Assembly (NCBI RefSeq): GCF_963169125.1
Contig: NC_084798.1
Location: 203,603,481-203,667,480 of the forward strand
Length of the DNA stretch: 64,000 bases
Reading direction: 5' to 3'
Origin: Humulus lupulus
Taxonomy: Eukaryota > Streptophyta > Magnoliopsida > Rosales > Cannabaceae
The translations under genes and the position numbers were made by a program. Numbering within the stretch: position 1 is the first letter of the stretch; every line of letters begins with the position of its first letter. Below, piece after piece: positions 9,279 to 21,548 of this stretch. Below the pieces are notes generated by a model. It saw only the letters and a list, made by a program, of their open reading frames with translations, did no database searches and had not been told where the DNA came from.

Positions 9279-10485
9279 CTAAGTGTAAATAATGTGCATT
9301 TAGTTTTATTTTAAAATTTTATTAATTATTTTTATTATGTGTTGATGATTGTTATGTAAATTTTAATTAAATAAATAATATTATATATAAAAGAGTGACA
9401 TAAATATATTAAAAGAAAAATTAAAACCAAATTAACATTGTTTATGATTTAAAAAATAATAATATTAAGATAACCATTTAGATCACAAACTATCATATTT
9501 AAAGTACTCATGATATCATTCAAAACACACATAAATTATTAGGGAAGAAACTTGTTTATTCTTGATAGAAAATAAATGTTATTCTACATTATCATGTAGT
9601 TACATAGTCATACTATTTATACACAAACCACAATTGTATATGATGTATTTATAATATATATTTTTTGTTATTTAATATAAATATATATTTATATAAGTTA
9701 GATTAAGTAATAAAAAATAATATAATATGTTTTCTTTTTAAATATAAATGATAAAAAATTTAATAAAAATTAAGAATATATATTATTTATTAGGGGCGGC
9801 TGTAATACAGTAGCCTCTTATGCTATATCGATACAGCATGCCCCCAAAAATGCCACTTAAGGTATTGTTGTCTCGATTATTTTATGACGGTGTTTATTGT
9901 AGTTATAGTGACCCTCTTACAAATTTTCAAGAAATTTAAAATAGTTTACAATGCTGAAAATAAAGTTCATATAGCTTGTTGAATGCGCTTGTTTTTTTTT
10001 ATACGCGTGCAAAAATAACTGTTGAATTTTATTTTCAACACTGTAAAATATTCTAAATTTCTTGAAAATTTACAAGATGGTCACTATAACTGGAATAAAC
10101 ATCATCATAAAAATGGGATTAAAATACTCTCAAGTGGTATTTTTTGGAGTGTGTTGTACCGATACAATATTTTGGGGTGTTGTATCGTAGACACCTCCTT
10201 ATATATTATTATAATGATCATATTTTATAACAATTGAAATTATATTATTAAAATTATTAAATATTTAATTTTGTATTAAATATTATTCGAATAATGATAT
10301 TTTATAACATTTGAATTTGATAGTTTATAATATTTAAATTTATATTAATATAATTAATAAATATTTATTTTTAATTAGTTTTATAGGTATATTTCTTTAA
10401 ATATTTATTTTATTATGTTAAAATTAATAAAAAAATCGTTAAAACAAAAAAAAAATTGTTAAACACACTTTTTATATTGAAACAT
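9279..10485 (-). mobile_element. inverted copy of AT-rich Helitron-like repeat
   Basis: Read on the minus strand this follows the same course as 21892-25314 and 41240-44610 once their solo LTRs are removed: a start near 10485 (AAAAAGTGTGTTTAAC) and an end near 9279 resembling the Helitron terminus (GCACATTATTTACACTTAG). Foldback element 2 is inserted in it. Extreme AT content and no ORF. The Helitron assignment rests on weak terminal motifs; the repeat relationship itself is clear. Confidence 0.6.
9792..10199. mobile_element. foldback element 2
   Basis: Inverted arms ~9792-9985 and ~10020-10199 with a ~35-bp loop; ends AGGGGCGGCTGTAATAC and (reverse) AGGAGGTGTCTACGATAC. The arm interior resembles foldback element 1 (TTTATGACGGTGTTTATTG stretch and neighbours). 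The uninterrupted host sequence exists at about 24846-24873 and 44165-44190, so this is a genuine insertion. No clean target duplication could be read. Confidence 0.85.
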
Positions 10486-11352
10486 GCATAATATAAGATT
10501 AATTATAGCACACTAATTAATTATTTAAAATAAAAATTATAATATTTCATTTAAAAATATAAAAAAAATGAGTGAATCTAAGCAATTAAGCTAGCGTTAA
10601 ATTTTTTGCTATAAGTAGGATTGATTCTTACACTTGATCTTCGTTCTCTTTAAGTTAAGGATTGAAGAAATAAATAAAAGAAAATTAGTGGATTGTCTGT
10701 TATCTAAGTCTCCATCGACCACAATATGTAGAATGTAAAACAATTTTTATTAAGGTAAGGATTCCTACACGTGATCTTCGTTCTCTTTACTTTAAGAATT
10801 GAAGAAAAAAATTAAAAGAAAAATCGGTGGAGTAAGCTCCATTACTTTAATTAATAATGGTGAGAGAATTTGGTTTGAAATTCTATTATTCCACACACAT
10901 GGATTGTCTGATATCTAATCTCCATCGACCACAATATGTAGAATGTAAAACAATTTTATTTTGTTTAAACATGTTTTTTTAAGAGAAATTAAACTTAGGC
11001 CCCTCCTTTTAAGTTCATTACTAAATTTAATTTTGCGTTTTAAAAAAAAAAAACTTATTTTTGGATAGTTATATTTGTCACTCAAAAGATTATGAAGATA
11101 TCATATTCTAAAATATTGTCAATCTACATATTTATCCTTACATAAGATAACTAAAATATACAATTTTAAATTATTAATTTTTTTCTTTTTAATTGAGTCA
11201 ATCTAATCTTTTAAAATTATATTCATTGTGTTATACCGATTTTGGCATGATGTTAAATAATACGACTAGGATATTAAAGAAGAGTTGTTCGCTATAGTAG
11301 ACCAAAGTTGTTTACTGTAAACATGAATTTACTCTTTTTAGTAAATCACTTA
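10486..11352. other. AT-rich spacer with an imperfect tandem duplication
   Basis: No gene. Two similar blocks, about 10619-10750 and 10757-10961, share GATCTTCGTTCTCTTTA near their starts and CTCCATCGACCACAATATG near their ends; the second has ~70 extra bases in the middle. The rest is low-complexity AT sequence. Confidence 0.65.
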
Positions 11353-11943
11353 GGGGCGTTTCGTTGATGGTATAATGGGCCAAAGAAAGGAAAGGAATGG
11401 AATACTAGTGGGTCGAATTCTTTTGTTTGGTTGGAAATAAACTAGTTTGGAAAAGAATTCCATTGTAATGCTTATTTCTCCAAATTAACAGAATAGCTTT
11501 TCCATTTTTGAATAAGTGGAATTATAAATCTATTCCACTACTTACCTTTTCTTACCCTAATTACTTTTTTTTTTCATTATTCACATATTGACAATTTTTT
11601 TTTGTAAAAAAGTAGGATTTTATTAAATATTATTTTGTAAAAAAAGAATATAAAAAAAAGTAATGGTAAATCTTTATATATATATATATATTAGGATTTT
11701 TAATATATATATTTAGTATGCTTATTTTAATTTATTAATCATATTTTAAGCACTTTGAGTATTTTTGGCCAAAATCAGTATATTCTATTCCATTCCATAG
11801 TCAACCAAACATAAGAATTGGTATTCAATCATTGATTCCATTATTCTAACCAAACAACATAATCTCATTACATTTCTTATTCCATTCCATTACTACTCCT
11901 ATTCTTATTCCATTGTTTTCATTACCTCCAACCAAACGCCACC
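11353..11943. mobile_element. MITE, PIF/Harbinger (Tourist)-like
   Basis: 591 bp bounded by TTA target duplications (11350-11352, 11944-11946). The left end GGGGCGTTTCGTTGATGGTA is inverse to the right end GGTGGCGTTTGGTTGGAGGTA. No coding capacity. A 3-bp TTA duplication and G-rich TIRs fit PIF/Harbinger MITEs. Confidence 0.82.
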
Positions 11944-12063
11944 TTAATTGTCAGGTTTTAACTCCGACTTTTTTGGGAATTAGCTACATTTAGCCCTAGG
12001 TGGAAAGAATAAATCAAAGCATTTTTAAAGATTCATCTATGCTAAAACCGCATTAACTTCTTA

Positions 12064-12796
12064 GGGGCCGTTTGGTATGAGGAGTTCACAGTTTTCATAT
12101 TACTGGGAAAGTTGAAGAGGGTAATCTGATAGTCTGGAAACTTACATCATTGTGTTTGGTTGTGCACTGTAATCTTATCTGTGATTCCTGGGAATATTAT
12201 TTTCTATGTTTGGTTGTGCATAGGAATCTGTTAAGTTTTCATATTTTCATAAAATTAATACAATAATATATTTCATCAAAATAATTTATAAACAATTTTA
12301 CTCCTGAAATATTTTTTAACAAAATTAAAAAAATGCATATATTGAATACTAGAATCAAATATAATTTTTAAAATTACAAAAATACCCTTATTTTATTTTT
12401 AATAATATTTCATTTGTTATTTTAAACTAAAGTAATGATATAAAGGCTTTACAAATCAATTTCTTTAAATAAACAAATATTATTTATCATTTTATAGTTT
12501 TATATATGTATATTTTTTTTATATTATAAACTTCAAAAATAAAATAAGTCATTAACTAAAAAATTATTGGTTTAAGATTTTTTTTTTTAAATTAATAATA
12601 ATTTTGAAGTGTTTCACATTCCTGGGTATCTGAAAACCACTTGTCAGATGGGTTTCACTTGAACCTAGAATCAGGAAAAGTTAAAACCCCTGGAGTACAG
12701 ATTCTCAGGTTAGAAAAACTCAAACTCAGTACCAAACATGGAAAAGTGTTCAGATTCTCATTCTCGTGTCCAGATTCCTGCATACCAAACGACCCC
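12064..12796. mobile_element. second Harbinger-like MITE
   Basis: 733 bp, TTA duplications at 12061-12063 and 12797-12799. TIRs GGGGCCGTTTGGTATGAGGA and (reverse) GGGGTCGTTTGGTATGCAGG. Different family from its neighbour but same duplication type. A 90-codon open frame across its right end is not gene-like. Confidence 0.82.
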
Positions 12797-12799
12797 TTA

Positions 12800-13625
12800 A
12801 AGTTTAAAGTTCAAAGCTCAACCATCATAAGAAACTCTGGTTATTCAAGTTCATTTGATCTTGTGGTATCAAAAGTTATAAGCAATAAAAATAGACTAAG
12901 TGAATGTAAGTAATTTATTTGGGAACAATTAGTTGATTTGTCCCCAACTTTTGTTATTAGTATATTTTACCCCATGACTTTTCACATAGTATTCTTTTGT
13001 CCTCTAAATGGCAAAGTAAGTATTATTTTACCCTTTGATATTTTAACATAATATTATTTTGCCCCCTAAATGAAAAAGTAAGTATTCTTGTACCCCTAAG
13101 TATTACACCATCTACAAATCATTAATTACTAAGGAATATAATGGTCTTTTACAATATGTATCTTCTCAATTTAAAAGTTTATTTTTTTTTTAAAATAATT
13201 GAGTTTTAAATTTTTTTTAAATCTTATCAGTCCTCAAATGGGATTTTTATTTAATTTTTCTTTTAAAATTCACAAATATACATATAAAAAATAAAATAAA
13301 TTTATTTTAACATATTTGGAACAACTAATTTATGGACAGAAGAGAATAGTAAAACTTTTAAAATGAAAACTTGCTATTTTTTGTAATCAATGAATTGGTG
13401 GTGGAATTTTGACAATATATTTACTTTCATCTTTGGTCATACTAAGATCCTTCAACAAGATTGACATATGTCTACGAAATCTTGAGTTTAATAAAATCTC
13501 TTAGCAAGTTTGGATTTTGAAAAATTGGGGTCCAACAGATTAAAAATAATAATTTAAGAACCTAATTAATACAATTTGAATAGCTTGGGAGACCCATGCT
13601 AAAAGAAAATATCGATTTTGAAATC
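12800..13625. other. AT-rich spacer with short tandem duplication
   Basis: No gene. About 12960-13084 contains two imperfect ~62-bp repeats (each with ATTTTACCC and CTAAATG followed by AAAGTAAGTATT). The remainder is low-complexity sequence leading to the copia target site. Confidence 0.6.
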
Positions 13626-13630
13626 TAATT

Positions 13631-13855
13631 TGTTATGCATGAATCAGAATCTGCAGTTAGTTAGTCAATTAGGAGTCTTGTTATGATTTGTTCAGTCTGT
13701 TATATTTTGTAACAGATTTGTTATTAGAGACCTAACTGAATTCTTCAGCTTCTTTAAGCTTCTTCTCTATTCCATTGTAATATATATATATGTATATATA
13801 TCAATAGCTCAATGAACAATGTGTGAGTTTTTCCATCCATTTTCATTTCTCAACT
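13631..13855 (+). repeat. copia 5' LTR
   Basis: Begins TGTTATGCATGAATCAG and ends CTCAACT beside the PBS. It contains a (TA)n run (13782-13800) longer than in the 3' LTR and a few substitutions, so the two LTRs have diverged since insertion. Confidence 0.9.
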
Positions 13856-13867
13856 GGTATCAGTGCC
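13855..13867 (+). other. copia primer-binding site
   Basis: TGGTATCAGTGCC follows the 5' LTR. TGGTATCAG is complementary to the 3' end of plant initiator tRNA-Met (family consensus TGGTATCAGAGC); one mismatch at position 10. Confidence 0.85.
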
Positions 13868-13931
13868 CTTGGTTCTTTTTTTCCTCACCACCACTCCCAA
13901 ATTAACCCTCATTTCTCGTGAAGCTTCTCTC

Positions 13932-16900
13932 ATGGCGTCTACCTCTACGAATCCCTCCCCTATTGTCGATCCTCTAGAACATACTACACCTGTGGTCCCT
14001 CCTCCTCCTCCTTCGGCTCCACCAGTGCCTCCAGCAGCTGCCTTTGTCTTCCCTGCAAACATGGTGGCCTTGAATCTTCGTCTCACTCGCAACAACTATC
14101 CGTATTGGAGATCTCAAGTTCTTCCCTCAGTCCGAGCTCATGATCTGGAAGGCTTTCTCACTGGCGATTGACTCTGACCCCCTCCATTTCTTCCTGATCC
14201 ATCAGATGCAACTAGGCAGCTTCCAAATCTAGAATTTCATTATTGGCTACGTCTGGATCAGTTCTTAATGAGCTGGCTCCTCAACTCCATGTCGGAGATC
14301 ATGCTTGGTCATGTCGCTCGATGCCACTCCTCTGCTGAGATCTGGTCTGACCTAGCTCATCTCTTCTCCAATACATCCGAGGCTCGCATTCTTCAACTAC
14401 ACACTCATCTTCAGATGACAAAAAAAGGCTCCACTCCCATTGATGAATATGTGCTTAAGATGCGGTGCATAGCTGGTGCTCTCATGTCTGCAGGACAAGT
14501 TATTACTGATGATGAACTTGTGTTGTACATTCTAGGAGGATTAGGCCCTGAATATGACTCTGTAGTTGTCAGTCTTACTTCTCGTGAGATTGTATCCCTT
14601 TCTGATTTACAATTCTCACTTCAAAGTCATGAAATGAGGCTTGAACAAAAAAATGTTGTTGCTACGGTGGATCTTCAAAATCCAACTACGAATTATGCTT
14701 CTACTCACAAAAAGTCTAGCAGTCTCAATGCCAATTCAAGCAATCGTGACCGTCATTCCTATGGTCGAGGTCGTGGTTGTTTTAATGGAGGTCGTGCCAA
14801 TCTGAATCCCAATAGACCTATATGTAAGGTTTGTGGCAAACCTGGACATATCGCACTCAAGTGTTACCATCGCTTTGATCTCAGCTACCAAGGTGAATCC
14901 TCTCAACATGTCCAGGAGTTTGATTCTGCTTCAGCACCTCAGGCTCTCATTGCTTCTCCAAACACAGTTGCTGATGCAAATTGGTATATGGATAGTAGAG
15001 CCTCTCACCATGTTTCAGCAGCCACAACCAATCTCACTGCTCCAAAAACCTACAAAGGGAAAGAGAAATTGGTTGTAGGTAATGGTTCCTCTCTTCCTAT
15101 TCTTCATATTGGACATTCTTCCATAGATGCCTCTCGATCATTACATCTGAAACATGTTTTACATGTTCCTGAAATTAAGAAAAACTTAATTAGCATCTCT
15201 AAATTTACTCTTGATAATGATGTATCCATAGAGTTCACACCTAACTTCTGTTTTGTTAAGGACATTATCACGAAACAGGTTCTACTTCAGGGCACACTCC
15301 ATGAAGGGCTCTACTAGCTGGTGCTTCCCAAGTCCCCTCCATCTTCGACTCACTCAACATCAGCCTACTTCACATTTGTTTCTTCTTCTCCTACTACTAG
15401 CAATAAAACTTGTCATCCTTCTTGTAATACTCAATGTACTCAGTCCACTAAACTCACTGCATTGTGGCACAATAGGCTTGGACACCCTTCCAAAGTTGTT
15501 TTGAGAAAAGTTTTAAATAAAATACATATTGACTGTTCTACATCTAATGTACAATTCTGTGATGCTTATCAGTATGGTAAAACCCATTTAATGCATTTTT
15601 CTAGTTCAACTCTTAAAACAACCAAACCACTTCAATTAATTCACTCAGACTTATGGGGTCCCTCACCTAACTTGTCACCTGAAGGATATCGATACTACAT
15701 CTTGTTTGTAGATGATTTTACAAAATATTCTTGGATATTTCCATTACATCAAAAATCTGAAGCATTTAATACATTTCTCCTTTTCAAAACTTTAGTCGAA
15801 AAACAATTTGACTCCTCCATTAAGGCTCTCCAAACAGACTGGGGTGGTGAATTTCGACCTTTCCAAAAATCAATTCAGCAACTAGGAATTATGTTTAGGC
15901 ATCCTTGTCCACACACACATCAACAACAAGGTAGAGTAGAACGCAAACATCGACATGTTACCGAGGTTGGCCTTACCTTGTTAGCTCAAGCCAAACTTCC
16001 CTTAATATTTTGGTGGGATGCATTTGTTTCCGATGTCTATCTCATTAATAGACTTCCCACCATCATCTCTCAATAACAATCACCTTTTGAGTCTTTATAT
16101 CATTATCCTCCTGATTACACACTCTTAAAGGTGTTTGGTTGCGCCTGTTTTCCATTTCTTCATCCTTGCAACTCACATAAATTTGAGTTCAAAACCTCCA
16201 AGTGCGTCTTCCTAGGCTATACCCCTAATCATAAAGGATATCGGTGTCTCCACCCCACAGGTCGAATATACTTTGCTCGAAGTGTAACCTTCAATGAAAC
16301 TGACTTCCCTTACTTACTCTTTCATAAAATCAGTCATCCCTCATATTTCAAACAACATCATTCACAACCTGTTTTTGTTCTACCATCTCCTCCTCCTTCA
16401 GTCTCTAATCCGACTAGTACTTCCTCTTCCACCATACCAGCTTCACCTTTTCAACACTCTCACTCACTGGAGTCTTCAAGATCTCCTCATGTTTCTCCTA
16501 TCTCAACTACTGCCATGGCTGGTACCCCAATATCTACTAAAGTAGCACCTGTTCGTGGCATTGTTCCACACACTACAGAGGTAAGTGTTGCCTCTCCTGA
16601 TACAGTTCAACAATTAGTTTCTGTTACTACTGATTCTCTTGCTTGTCATGCACCTGAGTTTGTTCCTCCTGCTCCACCATCATTGCCTCGTGGTCATTCA
16701 ATGCAAACAAGGTCCAAATCTGGCATTTACAAGCCAAAGGTGTACATGGTAGCCACAACAACTCAGGTTCTTTCTGCTGAACCAACTTCAGTCAAAGAAG
16801 CTTTGAAAGTTCCTGCTTGGAAAGATGCTATGACAGCTGAATATGATGCCCTCTTAAGAAACAATACCTGGAGTTTGGTACCAGCCCCAGATAATGTCAA

Positions 16901-18358
16901 CATTGTTAATTGCAAGTGGATTTTCAGAACTAAGTACAAGGCTAATGGCACCTTAGATAAATTCAAAGCACGCTTGGTTGCCAAAGGGTTTCAACAAACA
17001 CCTGGCCTTGACTTCACAGATACCTTTAGTCCAGTTGTCAAGGCATCGACAATCCGAGTGGTATTCTCCCTTGCAGTTACTTATGGTTGGGATATTCAAC
17101 AAATCGACATCAACAATGCTTTTCTAAATGGATAACTTCATGAAAGAGTGTACATGAAGCAGCCAACTGGTTTTACTGATCAAAGTCATCCTAATCATGT
17201 GTGTCTCCTTCACAAAGCAATCTATGGACTCAAGCAAGCCCCTAGAGCTTGGTTTCAATAACTAAAATCTACACTTCTTCATTGGGGTTTCAAGTGCTCC
17301 ACTTCAGATTCCTCACTGTTTTACATCACAAAGCAGGGCTTTTCTCTACTCCTTTTAGTGTATGTTGATGACATCCTAATTACAGGAGCCAATTTGGGAT
17401 TAATTGCTCAACTGATTGTTGATCTAAATTCTCACTTTGCCTTCAAATCACTTGGCACAGTCAATTATTTTCTGGGTTTTGAAGCTATTTGTACCACTGC
17501 TGGTCTCTATCCACCCAAACTCGCTATGCAACTGAGTTACTAACTAAGTCCAGCCTCCAAGATTCCAAACCAGACCGAACGCCAATGGTTCTTGGCAATA
17601 AACTTTGTCATGATGATAGTCCACCATTTGACAAACCAGACATCTATCGAAGTGTTATTGGAGCTTTACAGTACCTCACACTTACTAGACCACACATTTC
17701 CTTCACAGTGAACAAGTTGAGTCAATTTTTCAAAGCTCCAACTTAGAACCATTGGAATGCATGCAAAAGAGTACTGCGCTACATCAAAGGGACACTCACT
17801 CTTGGACTTCATTTCAAACTAGCGCAAGTATTAACTTTAGAAGCTTATTCTGATGCTGATTGGGCTTCAAGCTTAGATGACCGTAAATCCACCAGTGGCT
17901 TTTGTTTATTTCTTGGTGGCAACTTAGTCAGCTGGGCCTCTCGAAAGAAACAGGCGGTGTCTAGATCAACAATTGAATCTGAATATCATTCGCTTGCCTC
18001 CACTGCCACTGAGTTGGTATGGTTACATGCTCTCCTCAAGGAAATCGGAATCTCTGTCTCCACCCAAGTTCATGTTTTGTGGTGTGACAATCAGGGTGCA
18101 CAGGCTTTAGCTCTCAATCCAGTGTTTCATTCTCGAACTAAATACATAGAAGTTGATGTTCATTATGTTCGCTCCCTCCTGACTGAGAAGAAGTTAGAAA
18201 TTCGTTATATTCCTTCTGAAGAGCAACTTGCAGACTTATTTACCAAACCAATCTCATCTCCTCACTTTGAATTTCTCTGTAACAAGATGCATTTAGCTTA
18301 CTCTAAGTACAGCTTGAGGGGGGCAGTTATGCATGAATCAGAATCTGCAGTTAGTTAG
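13932..18358 (+). pseudogene. copia gag-pol polyprotein with multiple stops
   Basis: One frame (start ATG 13932) carries gag (YPYWRSQVLPSVRAHDLEGF; later IWSDLAHLFS), a CCHC knuckle (C-x2-C-x4-H-x4-C near 14824-14865), a protease box reading DSRAS where DSGAT is usual, the integrase zinc region and core (HSDLWG, QTDWGGEF, then Glu in VERKH), and RT with YVDD at ~17361. In-frame stops end segments at 14171, 15317, 16076, 17135 and 17261. Near 17510 the frame shifts, and RT end plus RNase H continue in the new frame to 18358, with another stop at 17746. The second Cys of the integrase HHCC motif is Tyr (CDAYQYGK). Confidence 0.93.
18312..18324 (+). other. copia polypurine tract
   Basis: GCTTGAGGGGGGCA immediately before the 3' LTR, the usual plus-strand priming site. 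Confidence 0.75.
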
Positions 18359-18538
18359 TCAGTTAGGAGTCTTGTTATGATTTGTTCAGTCTATTACATT
18401 TTGCAACCGATTTGTTATTAGTCTCTATCTGAATTCTTCAGCTTCTTTAAGCTTCTTCTCTGTTCCATTGTAATATATATATATCAATAGCTCAATGAAC
18501 AATGTGTGAGTTTTTCCATCCATTTTCATTTCTCAACT
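18325..18538 (+). repeat. copia 3' LTR
   Basis: Matches the 5' LTR from AGTTATGCATGAATC to CTCAACT; the first base is A instead of T, and the internal TA run is shorter. Confidence 0.9.
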
Positions 18539-18543
18539 TAATT

Positions 18544-19011
18544 TAAAAATAAATACTTGGAAAAAATATACAAGTATTAATGAACTAATCATTCGCCACC
18601 ACTAAATTAGAAGAAAATATGTTGAATGTAAAATAGTAATTTTTTTTCTCTTACTAATGAAATACATGGAAATGGGGAAAGGGTGGGATGAAAATATCCA
18701 AAGTTATCACAAACTAGAAGGATTGTTTAGGTTGTTGGATTAATTTTTTCAATATTCTCTCTAATTTTTTATAACAAAATAACTTTATCAAAATTATCAA
18801 ATTCAATCCCACCATCCAAACGAGACCTAATAAGTTATTTTGTACGTCTTTCTCCATAACTAGTGAATCATAATATTCCTCTACTGTAGTTTTTTTTATA
18901 TAAATATTTGTTACATGAGCAAGAAAAATGATTTGCATGCATGTGTGTGAATGCATGGCAACCCTAGAAGATGCTTCCAATTTATAAAGCATTTTCAAAA
19001 GAATTTGGTTC

Positions 19012-19050
<39 letters not shown>

Positions 19051-19598
19051 TTTCTCACAAATCCTGTTTTTGGCACCAGGCATGAAGAGGTTGCGATAGG
19101 CATAATTATTATATTTTTTGGAAGAAAAAATTATTTTATATTATTCTCAATTCCTTACCAGCTAGTATTTCAACCTATTTATAATATTATATTCTTTTTG
19201 TGAACTTTATCATATTCCTTTTATTATGAACTCTATCTTTAACTCAGAGAATAATAACTACACATTAGGATTCTGTTGAAAACTATCATAATATATATAG
19301 TAGTATATATAATTAGGTAGGTTTAACAAATTTTGTGTACAAGAAATACTTATTCAACTATTTTCGGATTGACACGTACTCTATCTTGATAAAACGTGAT
19401 GTTTAACTTATAATACTCTTACATATATAATATATAAATTTTAATTTACTTCTATATGCATGTGACATAATGATAATTCATTTTAATAGAGGCATGTATA
19501 GACCTTGATTCGAAACTTTATGATTTAATATATGTTTTAAAAATTATAAAGAACAAAGAATAATTATAACTTGAAACATGTTTGGTAATCTTTTTCTA
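18544..19598. other. AT-rich spacer, possible small MITE
   Basis: No gene. 18720-18827 has loosely inverted ends (GGATTGTTTAGGTTGTTGGA and, reversed, GGTCTCGTTTGGATGGTGGG) and may be a ~108-bp MITE, but no target duplication is clear. A (TA)n microsatellite lies at 19019-19047. Confidence 0.45.
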
Positions 19599-21143
19599 TC
19601 TCTTCTATATAATAAGTGTGTAGATAACCGGAATTCTTGGTTTTAAAGGTTTTTTTTTATTTTTTTAATGTTAACTTTAACGGAATATTATCATATTTAA
19701 CAGAATATTCATATATTTAATGGTAGTTTGTAAACACTTAAATTTAAATAAAATAAAATAATTAATTAAAAAAATTGAAATAGGATATTTTTGAGATATT
19801 TACAATGATAATTATTTAAAAATAATTGTTGACGCCGTTTTTCGTCAACAGATAAAAGAAGAGAGCACGTAAACAATTAAAGACAATGGCTAAAACAAAC
19901 AAACGAATCAGACACGCGGTTTTTACGTGGTTCAGCAGTTAAATCTGCCTAGTCCACGAGTCTCTGTTATTAATCTCAAGATTATCTCTGAACCATCCTT
20001 TAGCATGAATTCTCCAGAGTTTTCTCTCAAGAATCAGAAATTCGGTCCTTTACAATGGTGCATGACTTCTCTATTTATAGAGAAGGATGCAGAATACTAT
20101 CCCACATATTTTGGGTAGTTACTCTTTTGTGAATAAAAATAAATGGCCTTAAATGCCAATAATCAGATATAAAAGGAAACGTTCCCCAAAGATCAGGAAA
20201 TGCATAACTGACTAAATAATATCCCACGATTCTTGGGGATTTACATCAATAAATGAGGATTACATCCCATATTTACAATACTTGTAGATATTCAAGGTGA
20301 TCATAGCGTATCTCCAAGGCTTCAGCGTCCCAGGTTTCACGTCATTGTGCGAGCCACTGACATCCCCCGAGCTAACATTGCTTTCGAGATGGCATATCGA
20401 GCTCGAGATCCCTGCTCCGAAGTTGTTCCTGAAGATGAGGGGCTCTCAAAGCTATCTTTCGAGATCGAGATCATTTCGAGGTCACTACACTCGAGGTCAT
20501 GTATCATATTTTTCAGGCTCGACTTACAATCGTAGAACGTACCCTAACCCTCACGAGACCATTTTAATGCGAACTCAGCTTTCGAGGTCATATTTACTAT
20601 GGCTCGAAATCTGGGTATAACAATAATAAATAATTAAACAAATTAAAATAGGATTTATTTAAGATATTTTATAATGATAATTATTTTAAAATAATAAATA
20701 ATTAAACAAATTAAAATATAATATTTTAAGATATTTTACAATGATAATTATTTAAAAATAATAAAATCATACGTCTTACAACTTAAATAAAATTTAATTA
20801 AACTTAAACTTGCTTATTAGAATAATATCATATTAAATATAATATAATTTACTGTGAATTAGCAACAAATTATTATTTTTAAATCTAACAAGAAACTTAA
20901 ATTTAAAATCCACGTATAATATTTAATATTACATTAAACATATAATATATAATCTCTTGTCGTCACTCCCAAATTCAAAAAATAGAATAAACATAAAAAT
21001 AAATAAATAAATAAATTATTTAATTAAAATAAGATTTTTATTTCAAACTTTATATGACATTAATATAAATTTAATAAAAATAATTAATAAATTTTATAAA
21101 TAAAACTAAGCAAACGTGCATATTGCACATTATTTGTATCTAG
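19599..21143 (+). mobile_element. non-autonomous Helitron with nested solo LTR
   Basis: Starts A|TCTCTTCTATATAATAAG and ends GTATCTAG|T, matching the Helitron 5' TC and 3' CTRR rules with A/T insertion. A short hairpin (GTGCA TAT TGCAC) lies ~16 bases before the 3' end. No Rep/helicase coding. Interrupted by the solo LTR at 19827-20622. Near the insertion, three ~75-bp AT-rich near-repeats (around 19740-19826, 20628-20692, 20693-20765) contain AAGATATTT(T)ACAATGATAATTA-type sequence. The 3' part is repeated at 8424-8721. Confidence 0.7.
19827..20622 (-). repeat. solo LTR (family A)
   Basis: 796 bp flanked by perfect ATAAT duplications (19822-19826, 20623-20627). On the minus strand it begins TGTTATACCCAGATTTC and ends AACGGCGTCAACA. 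The last 24 bases form a hairpin (TGTTGACG...CGTCAACA). Same family as 55333-57290 and the split LTR at 47725/60763. ORFs inside are chance frames. Confidence 0.93.
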
Positions 21144-21548
21144 TATACATTAAAACATCTATAAAGTGTTACTTTATATTTGAATAAAAATATGTAGTCC
21201 TAATTTGTGACCAGTTATATAAATAGAAATAAACTCTATATTATTATAAGTTATAATATTTCTAGATCCCGTCTTAAGAAATATGCTTCTATATAGTTAT
21301 AATTATCAAACAAATTTATATAGATATACTGTCTTATACATACTAAAAATGAAATAAAATATTTATTTAAATTTGTTTGAGACAATAATGTATTTTTTTA
21401 GAGCTATTATCAAAATTTTGAATTTATGAGCATCTTCTTATTGACACCAAAATATTTTTAACTTCTTAAGCATGTTTATAACTTGAGAGTTTGGTTTTTT
21501 CTTTTTGCACCACAACTCAATATTTTCGGTCAATTGACTTTGTGTACT
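21144..21548. other. AT-rich spacer
   Basis: No gene, repeat boundary or conserved motif seen. Ends where the segmental duplication begins. Confidence 0.6.

Larger units (their letters stand above)
13631..18538 (+). mobile_element. Ty1/copia LTR retrotransposon, complete but decayed (Ale/Retrofit-like)
   Basis: 4908 bp bounded by a perfect 5-bp target duplication TAATT (13626-13630, 18539-18543). Short LTRs (~215-225 bp), a PBS resembling initiator tRNA-Met, one gag-pol frame in copia order (gag, PR, IN, RT, RH) and a G-rich polypurine tract before the 3' LTR. Short LTRs and gag/integrase wording suggest the Ale/Retrofit lineage. Several in-frame stops and one frameshift make it non-autonomous. 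Confidence 0.95.

Noticed and set aside
12641..12913. 90-codon ORF as a small gene
   Set aside because: It spans the right end of a MITE and its flank and has no conserved features.
20297..20620. 107-codon ORF upstream of the Helitron end
   Set aside because: Lies antisense within a solo LTR and is broken in the family copy at 55333.
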